A DNA stretch of 64,000 nucleotides from Arthrobacter sp. S41 (GTDB taxonomy: Bacteria; Actinomycetota; Actinomycetes; Actinomycetales; Micrococcaceae): NCBI RefSeq assembly GCF_004320535.1, contig NZ_SIHY01000001.1, positions 1-64,000 on the forward strand, read 5' to 3'. Below are positions 1 through 9,764 of this stretch, one piece after another. A program made the translations under genes and the position numbers. The notes beneath the pieces were generated by a model. That model saw only the letters and a list, made by a program, of their open reading frames with translations. It searched no databases and was not told where the DNA came from. Position 1 is the first letter of the stretch, and every line of letters begins with the position of its first letter.

Positions 1-58
1 CCACTGCGCCGATGGTACTGCACTCGTGAGGGTGTGGGAGAGTAGGTCACCGCCGGAC
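1..58 (+). rRNA. rrf: 5S ribosomal RNA, 3' part only
   Basis: The first 58 bases match the conserved 3' half of actinobacterial 5S rRNA: GATGGTACTGC, then GGGTGTGGGAGAGTAGGTCA, ending in CGCCGGAC, which would pair with the 5' end of the molecule outside the window. It is therefore the last gene of an rrn operon transcribed into the window. Two terminators follow directly. The exact 3' end is uncertain by a few bases. Confidence 0.93.
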
Positions 59-86
59 TTAACTTAATAAAGATGAATGTTGGTTT

Positions 87-114
87 GAGGCCCTAACCTT
101 TTGGTTGGGGCCTC
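87..114 (+). terminator. rrn operon terminator 1
   Basis: GAGGCCCTAACC (87-98) and GGTTGGGGCCTC (103-114) form a 12-bp stem with one T-G wobble and a TTTT loop, about 30 bases after 5S rRNA. It lacks a long T-tract. Confidence 0.7.
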
Positions 115-176
115 ACCTGTTTAACCACCAACGGTGGGTTGGTTGCTGATTGTCGGCCGCTGATTGCTGGTTGGTA

Positions 177-208
177 GGGGGTTGAGCTGAAGCTCGACCC
201 CCTTTTTT
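177..208 (+). terminator. rrn operon terminator 2 (strong, intrinsic)
   Basis: GGGGGTTGAGC (177-187) pairs with GCTCGACCCCC (192-202) around a TGAA loop and is followed by TTTTTT (203-208). A textbook intrinsic terminator that backs up the first one. Confidence 0.85.
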
Positions 209-586
209 CCTGTTTAAAGAACTGGTGGCAGGTGCCGGCTTATGGGCCTACAACCGTGGGACATCGGTGTTTGCTGGATTTCACCAAGTGCCTGGAACGA
301 TCTCCTGTACTTTCCTGTAGCGTTCAAGCTGCGTTCTCCGGAGGTGATTATCCGACTTTTGGTGTTGAACCGGCCGGAACGAAGAACTTTCGTACTCGGT
401 ATGTTGCTTTCCACTGAGTGTCTTACCACAATGGCACTCTTTCTCTATTGTGTGAGTCCATACTCCCGTAGACTGGAATTTAGTTGTTCGTGCCTATAGA
501 GCACGCTGATTAATTAATAGTGAAGTGCATCGTGTGAGCGATCACGAAGGTTGCGGTATCGAGATTGCCGCTGAAGGGGACATTAA
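209..586. other. 378-bp gene-free leader before the repeat protein
   Basis: No convincing coding region is seen. Short open frames here lack a ribosome site and overlap each other in several frames. The stretch must contain the promoter of the following gene; an A/T-rich patch near 505-525 is a possible promoter zone but no clean -35/-10 pair is called. The ribosome site AAGGGGAC at about 574-581 belongs to the next gene. Confidence 0.4.
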
Positions 587-2866
587 ATGTCTAACGAATT
601 CCGCCGTAATTCCGACACCGGACGAGGCGACTTCCGGAACTCAGATTCAAACCGCAACAATTCAGGTAACGACGGATTCAAACGTCGTGATGATCGTGGT
701 GGTTTCAAGCGCAACGATGATAACCGTGGCGAACGCCGCGATGATAACCGCGGTGGCTTCAAGGGCAACGACGATCGCGGTGGCTTCCGTGGCGAACGCC
801 GCGATGATAACCGCGGTGGTTTCAAGGGCAACGACGATCGCGGTGGCTTCCGTGGCGAACGCCGCGATGATAACCGCGGTGGTTTCAAGGGCAACCACGA
901 TCGCGGTGGCTTCCGTGGCGAACGCCGCGATGATAACCGCGGTGGTTTCAAGCGTGATGACAACCGTGGTGGCTTCAAGGGCAACGACGATCGCGGTGGC
1001 TTCCGTGGCGAACGCCGCGATGATAACCGCGGTGGTTTCAAGCGTGATGACAACCTTGGTGGCTTCAAGGGCAATGACGATCGTGGCGGATTCAAGCGCA
1101 ACGAAGACCGTGGTGGATTCCGTGGCGAGCGTCGCGACGACAACCGCGGTGGCTTCAAGGGCAATGACGATCGCGGTGGTTTCAAGCGCGATGATAACCG
1201 TGGTGGATTCCGTGGCGAGCGTCGCGATGACAACCGCGGTGGCTTCAAGCGTAATGATGACCGTGGCGAGCGTCGCGATGACAACCGCGGTGGTTTCAAG
1301 CGTAATGATGACCGTGGCGAGCGTCGCGATGACAACCGCGGTGGCTTCAAGCGTGATGATAACCGCGGTGGTTTCAAGCGTAATGATGACCGTGGCGGTT
1401 TCAAGCGTGATGATAACCGCGGTGGTTTCAAGCGTAATGATGACCGTGGCGGTTTCAAGCGTGATGATAACCGCGGTGGTTTCAAGGGCAACGATGACCG
1501 TGGTGGATTCCGTGGCGAACGCCGCGACGACAACCGCGGTGGCTTCAATCGCGACGACAACCGTGGCGGTTTCAAGGGTAATGACGATCGCGGTGGCTTC
1601 AAGCGCGACGAGAACCGTGGCGGATTCCGTGGCGAGCGTCGCGACGACAACCGTGGCGGTTTCAAGGGTAATGACGATCGCGGTGGCTTCAAGCGCGACG
1701 AGAACCGTGGCGGATTCCGTGGCGAGCGTCGCGACGACAACCGCGGTGGATTCAAGCGCGACGAGAACCGTGGTGGATTCCGTGGCGAACGCCGTGATGA
1801 TGATCGTGGCTTCAAGCGCAACGATGACCGTGGCAACTTCCGCAAGGATGATCGTTCGAATGGGGATCGCCCAGCGCGCACTCCACGTTTCGAAGATCCA
1901 CGCGGCGAGGCAGTTCGCGCTCACAACCCAGGCGATCTTCGTATCTCCAACCGTGCAGACCGCTCCCAGTCACCAGATATCGATGAGGACGTTACCGGTA
2001 AAGAGCTGGACCGCGTCGCTCGCGCCCAGCTGCGTTACCTCGAAGAGCGTTCTGCAAGCTGGGTAGCTAAGCACCTAGTTATGGCTGGCCGTTTGCTCGA
2101 AGAAGATCCAGAATTGGCTTACGAGCACACCTTGGCAGCTTCCCGTCGTGGTGGCCGCGTGGCAGTAGTGCGTGAAGCAGTGGGAATTGCTGCTTACCAC
2201 GCCGGCAAATACGCCGATGCTTTGCGCGAACTGCGCACCCACCGTCGTATCTCCGGTTCGGATTACAACCTGCCGCTGATCGCCGACTCGCTGCGCGCCC
2301 TGGGTCGTCCAGAAAAGGCTATTGAGTTGGCTCACTCTGAAGAATCTGCGAACCTCGAAGCCGCTGTAAAGGTTGAGATGCAGATTGTTTCGGCTGGCGC
2401 TCACGGTGACTTGGGCAAGCTAGATGAAGCATTGGCTGAGCTGGAATCCTTGGAACAGCTGAACTTCAACCGCGCGTTCTCCTTCAGCCCACGTCTGTTC
2501 ACCGCATACGCCGATCTGCTTTCGGCTGCCGGTCGTACCGAAGACGCACAGCGTTGGAACGAGCAGGTCGTTGTGGCCGAGAACGCTCTGGGCATTGAGC
2601 ACGAAACCGAATCGTTCATCATGGACCTTGCTCCAGAAATGGATGAGGAAGAGGACGAAACTCCTCGTGCCAAGGACCTGATCGAATCCGGTGACGAAGA
2701 CCAGGATGCTGACGAAGCTGAAGAAGCAGACGCTGACGAAGCCGAAGAAGCTGACGAAGTTGAAGCTGCTGAAACCGGCATCGACGAAGAAGACGGCTTG
2801 ACCGAGGTTAGCGAGTCCGACACGGAAGTCGAAACCACTGAGGTTGAAGACGACTCCGCCAAGTAA
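587..2866 (+). CDS. RGG/DNRGGF-repeat protein with TPR-like domain and acidic tail
   Basis: A 759-residue protein in three parts. Residues about 20-430 are tandem repeats built from RDDNRGGF, KGNDDRGGF and FRGER blocks, extremely rich in Arg, Gly, Asp and Phe, like RGG boxes of RNA-binding proteins. Residues about 465-690 look like helical TPR-type repeats, with ordered segments such as YAEALREL-like helices. The last 70 residues are almost entirely Glu/Asp/Ala. The ATG at 587 has AAGGGGAC upstream. No catalytic motif is visible. Similar repeat proteins occur near this locus in Micrococcaceae, and some are mis-annotated. RNA binding or condensate formation is inference from composition. Repeat number probably varies between strains, and assembly collapse is possible. 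Confidence 0.85.
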   Translation: MSNEFRRNSDTGRGDFRNSDSNRNNSGNDGFKRRDDRGGFKRNDDNRGERRDDNRGGFKGNDDRGGFRGERRDDNRGGFKGNDDRGGFRGERRDDNRGGFKGNHDRGGFRGERRDDNRGGFKRDDNRGGFKGNDDRGGFRGERRDDNRGGFKRDDNLGGFKGNDDRGGFKRNEDRGGFRGERRDDNRGGFKGNDDRGGFKRDDNRGGFRGERRDDNRGGFKRNDDRGERRDDNRGGFKRNDDRGERRDDNRGGFKRDDNRGGFKRNDDRGGFKRDDNRGGFKRNDDRGGFKRDDNRGGFKGNDDRGGFRGERRDDNRGGFNRDDNRGGFKGNDDRGGFKRDENRGGFRGERRDDNRGGFKGNDDRGGFKRDENRGGFRGERRDDNRGGFKRDENRGGFRGERRDDDRGFKRNDDRGNFRKDDRSNGDRPARTPRFEDPRGEAVRAHNPGDLRISNRADRSQSPDIDEDVTGKELDRVARAQLRYLEERSASWVAKHLVMAGRLLEEDPELAYEHTLAASRRGGRVAVVREAVGIAAYHAGKYADALRELRTHRRISGSDYNLPLIADSLRALGRPEKAIELAHSEESANLEAAVKVEMQIVSAGAHGDLGKLDEALAELESLEQLNFNRAFSFSPRLFTAYADLLSAAGRTEDAQRWNEQVVVAENALGIEHETESFIMDLAPEMDEEEDETPRAKDLIESGDEDQDADEAEEADADEAEEADEVEAAETGIDEEDGLTEVSESDTEVETTEVEDDSAK

Positions 2867-2915
2867 GCTGTGGCAGTAGTAGTCATAAACAACAAGTAGT
2901 AGGAACCCCCACCGA

Positions 2916-3923
2916 ATGCTGATCTCTGGATTTGATTCTGTCCTCTCCGACCTTGACGGTGTCGTCTACGCTGGCCCTGATGCCATCGACGATGCGGTCC
3001 AGTCGCTGAACACCCTCGCGGAAGTGAACGTCACTTTGGCGTTCATTACCAACAATGCGGGGCGTTCACCGATGTCTGTCGCAGCGCACCTGCGGCAGCT
3101 AGGAGTTAAGACGAGCGCCGAGCAGATATTCGGTTCCGCTGATGCCGGAGCCGAAATGCTCGCCCGCGAATTAAATCCAGGATCCAAGGTTTTGGTGGTG
3201 GGCTCCCCCTACCTGCGTGAATGCATTGCCGTTCGCGGACTGGAAGTGGTCGAATCGCACGCTGATCAACCCGTTGCGGTGATTCAGGGATTCGATCCGG
3301 ATTTGTCGTGGAAAAATTTGGCTGAGGCCTCCTACGCCATTAACAACGGTGCGATGTGGGTAGCCACCAACACCGACCTGACCATTCCCCGCGCTGAAGG
3401 TATCGCGCCGGGCAACGGTTCGCTGGTCAACGCGGTTAAGCTAGCCACAGGTAGCGAGCCGAAGGTGGCTGGTAAGCCTGAATCGTACCTCTTTGCTAGG
3501 GCTGCGGACCGTTTGGATTCAAAGCGCCCGTTGGTTGTCGGTGACCGATTGGATACCGATATTCTCGGTGGTTTCCGTGCTGGATTCTCCACCGTGTTGG
3601 TCCTGACCGGCGTTGATTCCCCGCGCACCGCGCTTGGTGCCCCCATGGATCAGCGTCCAAACTACCTTATTAATACGCTGGCCGATCTGTACCGCCCGTA
3701 CCCAACCATCAAGGTTCTTGGCTACGGAGTACAGGTAGGCGACGCGGTGGCCAAGATTGATGCTGGGGCCATCGAAGTTGCCGGCAGCGAATCAGATCTG
3801 AACGCATGGCGCGCAGCCTGCCACGCTTGGTGGTTGGCCCACCCACGCCAAGCTGGTCACGAAGAACCAGAAATTCGCTTCACCGAGCGTGGGCTCGATA
3901 CCCTGCGCCGGGTTCGGAGCTAA
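2916..3923 (+). CDS. HAD-superfamily phosphatase, NagD/PGP type
   Basis: A 335-residue haloacid dehalogenase-type hydrolase. The nucleophile motif DLDGVVY lies near residue 12, the second motif FITNNAGR near 45, the conserved GKPESYLF near 185 and the acidic motif VVGDRLDTDI near 205, as in 4-nitrophenylphosphatase and phosphoglycolate phosphatase-like members. The last 60 residues form an actinobacterial extension. ATG 2916 has AGGAACCCCC upstream. It precedes the small linker ORF and tlyA, a common actinobacterial order. The true substrate cannot be told from sequence. Confidence 0.9.
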   Translation: MLISGFDSVLSDLDGVVYAGPDAIDDAVQSLNTLAEVNVTLAFITNNAGRSPMSVAAHLRQLGVKTSAEQIFGSADAGAEMLARELNPGSKVLVVGSPYLRECIAVRGLEVVESHADQPVAVIQGFDPDLSWKNLAEASYAINNGAMWVATNTDLTIPRAEGIAPGNGSLVNAVKLATGSEPKVAGKPESYLFARAADRLDSKRPLVVGDRLDTDILGGFRAGFSTVLVLTGVDSPRTALGAPMDQRPNYLINTLADLYRPYPTIKVLGYGVQVGDAVAKIDAGAIEVAGSESDLNAWRAACHAWWLAHPRQAGHEEPEIRFTERGLDTLRRVRS

Positions 3924-3925
3924 AG

Positions 3926-4099
3926 GTGCTGCCACACAATTCGCAGCCGGCCCCCGGCCCGCATGGCGTTAACGATTCACAGGTCGAGCAGGTACTTTCC
4001 TCCTTGGCAGATCATGACATTACCGAGCACGCTGGGATCTACGAGCACCTGCTCAATGGTTTACAGCAGGAGCTCAATCGAACGGAGCAGGGCCGATGA
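3926..4099 (+). CDS. small conserved-position protein between HAD phosphatase and tlyA
   Basis: A 57-residue ORF starting at GTG 3926, two bases after the phosphatase stop, and ending with an ATGA overlap onto tlyA. The sequence has no signal or membrane segment. It contains a helical C-terminal half with EHAGIYEHLLNGLQQEL. Small acidic helical proteins occupy this place in many actinobacteria. Translational coupling in a phosphatase-linker-tlyA operon is likely. Function is unknown. Confidence 0.7.
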   Translation: MLPHNSQPAPGPHGVNDSQVEQVLSSLADHDITEHAGIYEHLLNGLQQELNRTEQGR

Positions 4100-4884
4100 A
4101 TCGGGTAGACCAAGAACTTCTCACCCGCGGACTAGCACGTTCGCGCACCGAAGCTGGCAAACTATTGGCAGAAGGCCGTGTACTACTGGCCGGTGAGCCG
4201 GTGACCAAGGCTTCCAAAAAGGTGTCGGACACCGACGAACTAACGTTGGTACCTACCGACGGTGAAGAGTACGTCTCGCGCGCAGGGTATAAACTCGCCG
4301 GCGCACTAGATGTATTTACGACTATTAATCCCGAGGGGTTGCGCTGCCTAGATGCTGGCGCCTCAACCGGTGGATTCACCGACGTACTGTTGCGCCGCGG
4401 GGCAAAGCATGTGGTCGCAGCGGATGTTGGCCATGATCAGTTGGTCACCGAGATCCGCGAAGACCCACGCGTCTCGGTGCACGAAGGTCTGAATGCAAGG
4501 TACCTGACTCCCGAAGATATCGGGGGAGTTGTCGACCTCGTAGTAGCCGACTTGTCCTTTATATCCTTGCGACTGGTCGTTGATGCCTTGGCCGGGGCGA
4601 CCCAGCCTGGCGGCTCGTTGGTCCTTATGGTTAAACCGCAATTCGAAGTAGGTCGTGAGCTGCAAAACCGCACGGGTGTGATCAGCGATCCGCAGCTACG
4701 CCAGTCAGCGGTTGAAGCGGTGATCGCCAGCGCGAAGACAGCAGGGCTGAACTTGCGCGGTTTGGCACGCAGTCCGCTTCCTGGTCGAGACGGCAACATT
4801 GAGTTCTTCCTTTGGCTTGTAGCCGAAGAAGACGTACAGGCACCCGATGTTCCGCCGATCTGGCACAACGTTGACTATTCTTAG
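4096..4884 (+). CDS. tlyA: TlyA-family rRNA 2'-O-methyltransferase
   Basis: A 262-residue protein with an N-terminal S4 RNA-binding domain (residues 1-60: RVDQELLTRGLARSRTEAGK) and a Rossmann methyltransferase with the SAM-binding motif CLDAGASTGGFTDVLL near residue 82 and the FtsJ-like VADLSFISL near 150. TlyA methylates the 2'-O of cytidines in 16S and 23S rRNA and confers capreomycin sensitivity in mycobacteria. Older records call it a hemolysin. ATG 4096 overlaps the previous stop, so it is translationally coupled. Length is typical. Confidence 0.95.
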   Translation: MNRVDQELLTRGLARSRTEAGKLLAEGRVLLAGEPVTKASKKVSDTDELTLVPTDGEEYVSRAGYKLAGALDVFTTINPEGLRCLDAGASTGGFTDVLLRRGAKHVVAADVGHDQLVTEIREDPRVSVHEGLNARYLTPEDIGGVVDLVVADLSFISLRLVVDALAGATQPGGSLVLMVKPQFEVGRELQNRTGVISDPQLRQSAVEAVIASAKTAGLNLRGLARSPLPGRDGNIEFFLWLVAEEDVQAPDVPPIWHNVDYS

Positions 4885-4958
4885 AAGTGAAGTGCATTAG
4901 CCGGGGTCGAACGCCACGGTCATTTTGCGTCTCACGATCCTGAGAGGGGCCGCCCGCC

Positions 4959-5987
4959 TTGCGTCGAATCCTAGTCTTCACTCATACCGGACGCCAAGAA
5001 GCGGTTGCCGCAGCCATTGAAACTTGCTCGCTACTTGCCTCCGCCGGCGCGATGAGCGTTATGCGCCGCAAAGACTACGGAGCGATGATCGACGCAGTCG
5101 GGTCCATCATCGAACCCATCGAGATCCTTGGTGAAGATTGCCAGATCGAAGATGTTGATCTTGGGGTGGTTTTGGGCGGAGACGGATCGGTACTGCGTGC
5201 AGCCGAGTTGGTTCGCCAAGCACCACTGCCGTTGGTGGGCGTAAACCTCGGGCACGTGGGTTTCCTTGCGGAGGCCGAGCGCACCGAACTGGCCGCGACG
5301 GTTGATGCCCTAGTCAATCAGGCCTACACGGTCGAAGAACGCATGACCATCGACGTGAAAGTCTGGCTCGACAACGTCTGCCTGGCACAAACCTGGGCGC
5401 TGAACGAAGCGGCAGTGGAGAAAGCCAATCGGGAACGCATGGTCGAAGTCGTGATCGAGGTTGACGGCCGACCCATTTCAACCTTTGGCTGCGACGGCGT
5501 CGTCATGGCAACCCCTACTGGCTCCACCGCCTATTCATTCTCCGCCGGCGGCCCAGTGGTCTGGCCAGATGTAGCAGCGCTGATCATGGTGCCAATTTCT
5601 GCCCACGCGCTGTTTGCCAAGCCACTGGTGGTTTCCCCAGATTCGGTGATGGCAGTGGAAATGCTGACCCGCACAGACGCCGGTGCGGTGCTCTGGTGCG
5701 ACGGACGACGCACGATCGAACTTCCGCCCGGAGCTCGAGTAGAAGTAACCCGTAGCGATTGCCCGGTCTACCTGGCTCGACTGAACACCACTCCCTTCTC
5801 CGAGCGACTAGTTAACAAGTTTGAGCTGCCGATCGCCGGTTGGCGAGGTCCAGCTGATGAGCAATCGCGCCGACCTGCGACCTCGTCGCTGCCGGTGATT
5901 GGCTCTGGGGTGCAGAGTATTGAACCGCACTATCGTGATGAGCCCGGAATTCCGATGGTGGCTCGGCCTGAAACGAACGGCGACTAA
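4959..5987 (+). CDS. nadK: NAD kinase
   Basis: A 342-residue ATP-NAD kinase that makes NADP. The GGDGSVLRAAEL motif (near residue 73) carries the catalytic Asp; NLGHVGFLAE and the diglycine-type TPTGSTAYSFSAGGP (near 187) are the NAD-binding signatures. The start is TTG 4959, chosen because MRRILVFTH begins the first beta strand and an AGAGGGG ribosome site lies upstream. It lies in the usual tlyA-nadK-recN order. The C-terminal 45 residues are a non-conserved tail. Confidence 0.95.
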   Translation: MRRILVFTHTGRQEAVAAAIETCSLLASAGAMSVMRRKDYGAMIDAVGSIIEPIEILGEDCQIEDVDLGVVLGGDGSVLRAAELVRQAPLPLVGVNLGHVGFLAEAERTELAATVDALVNQAYTVEERMTIDVKVWLDNVCLAQTWALNEAAVEKANRERMVEVVIEVDGRPISTFGCDGVVMATPTGSTAYSFSAGGPVVWPDVAALIMVPISAHALFAKPLVVSPDSVMAVEMLTRTDAGAVLWCDGRRTIELPPGARVEVTRSDCPVYLARLNTTPFSERLVNKFELPIAGWRGPADEQSRRPATSSLPVIGSGVQSIEPHYRDEPGIPMVARPETNGD

Positions 5988-6018
5988 CCGCGCAAAGGCA
6001 AAAAACTTTTCCACACTC

Positions 6019-6034
6019 TCGAACATAGTTGCGA
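6019..6034 (+). promoter_or_regulatory. possible LexA (SOS) box upstream of recN
   Basis: TCGAACATAGTTGCGA resembles the actinobacterial SOS box TCGAAC-N4-GTTCGA: the left half is exact, the right half is degenerate. It lies 70 bases before recN, an SOS-regulated gene in many bacteria. A second GAAC...GTTC pair at 6047-6066 has too wide a spacer. Confidence 0.4.
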
Positions 6035-6103
6035 AAATCGTGATTAGAACACATATACTAAGTTCGCACGGTACGACTTGAACGCGACCTTCGGGAGTAG
6101 GCA

Positions 6104-7846
6104 ATGATTCAGGAAATCCAGATCTCCAACCTTGGTGTGATTACCGAGGCGACCCTGCCACTGGGGCCGGGGCTGACTGTTGTCACCGGTGAAACCGGTG
6201 CCGGCAAGACCATGGTGATTACTGCCCTGTCCTTACTGCTAGGGCGTCGTGCAGATGCCGGAGCTGTGCGCAACGGTGCAAAGCACGCTCTGGCCGAAGC
6301 TGTCGTTCACCTTCCGCCGGATCATCACGTTCTTGACGCCGCCGGCCAAGCAGGTGCATTCATCGAGCCCGCCGGTGAGCAAAGTGAGCTGTTGATTTCG
6401 CGCTCGCTTTCCGCGCAGGGACGCTCGCGTGCCACCATTGGCGGACGTAGCGCGCCGGTTGGGCTACTCGCGGAGTTGGGGCATGACCTCGTAGCGGTGC
6501 ACGGCCAATCTGACCAGATTCGCCTCAAAGAGCCGGTTGCACAACGCGATGCACTGGATCGTTTTGCCGGCCAATCCCTAGCTCGGACCTTGAGCAACTA
6601 TCAACGTTCCTACCGCCAATGGCGCGCGGTCACCAAAGAACTAGCAAATCTGAAGACGGAATCGCGCAATCGAGTGCGCGAAGCGGAAAACCTCAGACTG
6701 GCCTTGGTGGAGATTGACGAGTTGGACCCGCAGCCGGGCGAAGATGAAACCTTGCGCGAGCAGTCGATGAAATTGGGCAACGTTGAGTCCTTGCGTTCGG
6801 CCAGCCAGCAAGCGCAGACCGTTATTGACTCCGAGGACTTTGAAAACCCTGGGGTGACCACGCTGGCTGAGACGGCTAGGGGAGTGCTCGCCCAGGCCAG
6901 CGACGATGATCCAGTGTTAGCTTCCTTTGTTGAACGGGCGGCGGAACTTGGCATCCTCGCTTCCGAATTATCCAGTGACCTCGCTGCCTACGTAGCCGAC
7001 CTGGATGAGGAAGGACCGGAGCGTCTTGCACAGATCGAGGCGCGACGTGCGGATCTGAACAAGCTCATGCGTAAATACGCGCCGAGCATCGATGAGGTCA
7101 TCAGCTGGGCTGTCGAGGCTCGCACTCGACTGGAACAGCTCGGGGGCGATGACTCACGCATCGAAGAGCTGGAAAGTGAAGTGGTGGAGCTAGAGCATCG
7201 TGTCGCTTCTTTGGCCTCCGAGCTTTCCGAGTCCCGCCGAAAAGCCGCCAAGAAGCTTTCGAGCCAGGTCTCCGCGGAACTCAAAGCGTTGGCCATGCCT
7301 GATGCAAAGCTCGTCATCGAAGTTACTGAATTGGATGAGCCGGGGGCGTTCGGACAGGACGGAATCTCGATGCTCCTGGCCCCACACGCTGGTGCGTCTG
7401 CTCGACCATTGGGCAAGGGTGCCAGTGGCGGTGAGCTCTCACGCGTCATGCTGGCCATTGAGGTCGTGCTTGCTGCCGTAGACCCAGTGCCCACATTCGT
7501 CTTTGATGAAGTCGACCAAGGCGTAGGCGGCAAGGCTGCTGTGGCCATTGGTGAGCGACTGGCGATGCTCGCAAGGCACGTGCAGGTTATCGTCGTGACG
7601 CACCTGCCGCAGGTTGCTGCTTATGCGGATCGGCATATTCGCGTTATCAAGAACTCCGATACCAAGGCGAAGGCCGGTTCCGGGTACACCGCCAGCGACG
7701 TTATCAGTCTTGATCAGGACGCGCGTGTTAAAGAATTGGCGCGCATGTTGGCAGGGCAAGAAGAATCAGACACGGCGCAGGCCCACGCAGAAGAATTGCT
7801 GTCGGAAGCGCAGCTTCTAGTGTCATCGCTCACCACTGCTAAGTAA
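6104..7846 (+). CDS. recN: DNA repair protein RecN
   Basis: A 580-residue SMC-like ATPase for double-strand-break repair. The Walker A GETGAGKTMV lies near residue 30, a central coiled coil spans about 160-380, and the ABC signature GASGGELSRVMLAIE (near 440) and Walker B TFVFDEVDQGVGG (near 465) are in the C-terminal half. ATG 6104 follows GGGAGTAGGCA. It is separated from nadK by 116 bases holding a possible SOS box, so it may have its own damage-inducible promoter. Confidence 0.96.
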   Translation: MIQEIQISNLGVITEATLPLGPGLTVVTGETGAGKTMVITALSLLLGRRADAGAVRNGAKHALAEAVVHLPPDHHVLDAAGQAGAFIEPAGEQSELLISRSLSAQGRSRATIGGRSAPVGLLAELGHDLVAVHGQSDQIRLKEPVAQRDALDRFAGQSLARTLSNYQRSYRQWRAVTKELANLKTESRNRVREAENLRLALVEIDELDPQPGEDETLREQSMKLGNVESLRSASQQAQTVIDSEDFENPGVTTLAETARGVLAQASDDDPVLASFVERAAELGILASELSSDLAAYVADLDEEGPERLAQIEARRADLNKLMRKYAPSIDEVISWAVEARTRLEQLGGDDSRIEELESEVVELEHRVASLASELSESRRKAAKKLSSQVSAELKALAMPDAKLVIEVTELDEPGAFGQDGISMLLAPHAGASARPLGKGASGGELSRVMLAIEVVLAAVDPVPTFVFDEVDQGVGGKAAVAIGERLAMLARHVQVIVVTHLPQVAAYADRHIRVIKNSDTKAKAGSGYTASDVISLDQDARVKELARMLAGQEESDTAQAHAEELLSEAQLLVSSLTTAK

Positions 7847-7965
7847 ATATTTGGCTAAAAGTCTTGGTGAAGCCCTGTTTTACGGCGTTGCTATGGCATC
7901 GCGTGATGGTGCACTAGAGTTTTAGAAGGATGCGAAATATTGGAATGGTGATAGGATGAAATCCC

Positions 7966-9645
7966 GTGATGCAGCGTAATTCAACTCGTGATTCTCGGTC
8001 GTCTGAAACGACAAAGCATATCTTCGTCACCGGCGGTGTGGCCTCTTCCCTTGGTAAGGGATTGACGGCATCCAGCCTTGGTCACCTACTTCGGGCTCGT
8101 GGTCTCTCAGTGACCATGCAGAAGCTCGACCCGTACCTGAACGTCGATCCAGGTACCATGAACCCATTCCAGCACGGTGAAGTCTTCGTTACTGACGATG
8201 GCGCTGAAACCGATCTGGATATCGGACACTACGAACGCTTCTTGGATGAAAACCTTCCAGGAACTGCTAACGTAACTACCGGTCAGGTTTACTCCACCGT
8301 TCTCGAACGTGAACGCCGTGGTGAATACTTGGGCGATACCGTCCAGGTCATCCCTCACATTACCGATGAAATCAAGCGCCGTATGCGCTTGGCAGCTACT
8401 GACCCGATCGAGGGTAAGTCGGCTCCTGACGTAATCATCACTGAAATTGGTGGCACCGTTGGTGACATCGAATCTCAGCCATTCCTTGAAGCCGCGCGTC
8501 AGGTCCGCCAGGACATTGGCCGCAAGAACGCGTTCTTCGTTCACGTCTCATTGGTGCCGTTCATCGGTCCTAGCCACGAACTGAAGACTAAGCCAACCCA
8601 GCACTCAGTTGCTGCTTTGCGTTCAATTGGTATTCAGCCAGACTCCTTGGTGATCCGTTCGGATCGTCCAATTCCTGCTGAGATGCGTGCGAAGTTGGGA
8701 CGTACCTGCGACGTTGATACCGAGGCGGTCATCAACTGTGCAGATGCGCCAAGCATCTACGACATCCCTAAGGTCATTCACGCACAGGGCTTGGACGCAT
8801 ACATCGTTCAGACTCTGGAAATGAAGTTCCGCGACGTTGACTGGACCTCGTGGGATCGTCTGCTTGACGTCGTACACAACCCAAGCACCGAACTGACCGT
8901 AGCCTTGGTCGGCAAGTACATCGACCTTCCAGATGCTTACCTTTCGGTAACGGAAGCTTTGCGTGCCGGCGGATTCGCTAACAATGCCAAGGTCAACATC
9001 CGTTGGGTACCTGCAGATGATTGCGCCACCGAGGCCGGTGCTGCCAAGGCACTAGCCGGGGTAGAAGCAATTTGCGTTCCTGGTGGCTTCGGCATCCGCG
9101 GACTTGAAGGCAAGCTTGGCGCCCTGCGCTTTGCTCGTGAAAATAAGCTGCCAACCTTGGGCCTATGCCTTGGTCTGCAGTCGATGGTCATCGAGTATGC
9201 GCGTAACGTCGCAGGACTTGAAGGGGCCTCGTCCACCGAGTTTGATCCAGAAACCAGCACCCCAGTTATTGCAACTATGGAAGAACAGCTGGCAATTGTT
9301 GATGGCAAGGGCGATCTTGGCGGCACCATGCGACTGGGTCTCTATGAGGCAAAGTTGGCTGAAGGTTCCGTACTGGCCGAAACCTATGGCAAGACCGATG
9401 TCGCCGAGCGCCATCGTCACCGTTACGAAGTTAACAACGCTTACCGCGCGCAGCTTGAAGAAGCAGGTCTGGTCTTCTCCGGAACCTCACCTGATGGCAG
9501 CTTGGTCGAGTTTGTTGAACTGCCAAAGGACGTACACCCTTACTACGTCTCCACGCAGGCTCACCCAGAGCTTTCCAGCCGTCCAACCCGACCACACCCA
9601 ATGTTTGCGGGTCTGGTTGAGGCTGCTCTGTCGCAGCGTAGCTAG
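7966..9645 (+). CDS. pyrG: CTP synthase
   Basis: A 559-residue enzyme that aminates UTP to CTP with glutamine. The N-terminal synthase domain begins with [17 protein letters not shown]; the C-terminal class I glutamine amidotransferase has the nucleophile motif GLCLGLQSM near residue 390 and the His-Glu motif AHPELSSRP near 540. Start is GTG 7966 or the adjacent ATG 7969, both behind AGGA at 7953. It stands alone, between a 119-base leader and a strong hairpin. Confidence 0.97.
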   Translation: MMQRNSTRDSRSSETTKHIFVTGGVASSLGKGLTASSLGHLLRARGLSVTMQKLDPYLNVDPGTMNPFQHGEVFVTDDGAETDLDIGHYERFLDENLPGTANVTTGQVYSTVLERERRGEYLGDTVQVIPHITDEIKRRMRLAATDPIEGKSAPDVIITEIGGTVGDIESQPFLEAARQVRQDIGRKNAFFVHVSLVPFIGPSHELKTKPTQHSVAALRSIGIQPDSLVIRSDRPIPAEMRAKLGRTCDVDTEAVINCADAPSIYDIPKVIHAQGLDAYIVQTLEMKFRDVDWTSWDRLLDVVHNPSTELTVALVGKYIDLPDAYLSVTEALRAGGFANNAKVNIRWVPADDCATEAGAAKALAGVEAICVPGGFGIRGLEGKLGALRFARENKLPTLGLCLGLQSMVIEYARNVAGLEGASSTEFDPETSTPVIATMEEQLAIVDGKGDLGGTMRLGLYEAKLAEGSVLAETYGKTDVAERHRHRYEVNNAYRAQLEEAGLVFSGTSPDGSLVEFVELPKDVHPYYVSTQAHPELSSRPTRPHPMFAGLVEAALSQRS

Positions 9646-9682
9646 TAGTTCTCTTGCGGGGTGAAAACTCTGCAGACAAATG

Positions 9683-9708
9683 CGCGCCGGTCACTCTTGA
9701 CCGGCGCG
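9683..9708 (+). terminator. hairpin after pyrG
   Basis: CGCGCCGGTCA (9683-9693) and TGACCGGCGCG (9698-9708) form a perfect 11-bp stem with a CTCT loop 38 bases after pyrG. Only a weak T-run follows, so it could also act as an RNA-stabilising hairpin. Confidence 0.65.
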
Positions 9709-9764
9709 TTGCTGTTTAAGCTGGAGAATGCAGTCCAGCAATTACCGACCGAAGGACGAACCCG

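Noticed and set aside
525-2066. Long open frames on both strands overlapping the repeat gene (525-2066 forward, 583-1881 and 662-1924 reverse)
   Set aside because: They are shadows of the tandem repeat: a repeat without stops in one frame tends to stay open in the others. Their translations are monotonous Ala/Thr/Val or Pro/Arg/Ser strings without domains, and only the 587 frame continues into a normal protein.
6047-6066. Second SOS box GAAC...GTTC before recN
   Set aside because: The spacer is 12 bases rather than the 4 of the actinobacterial box.
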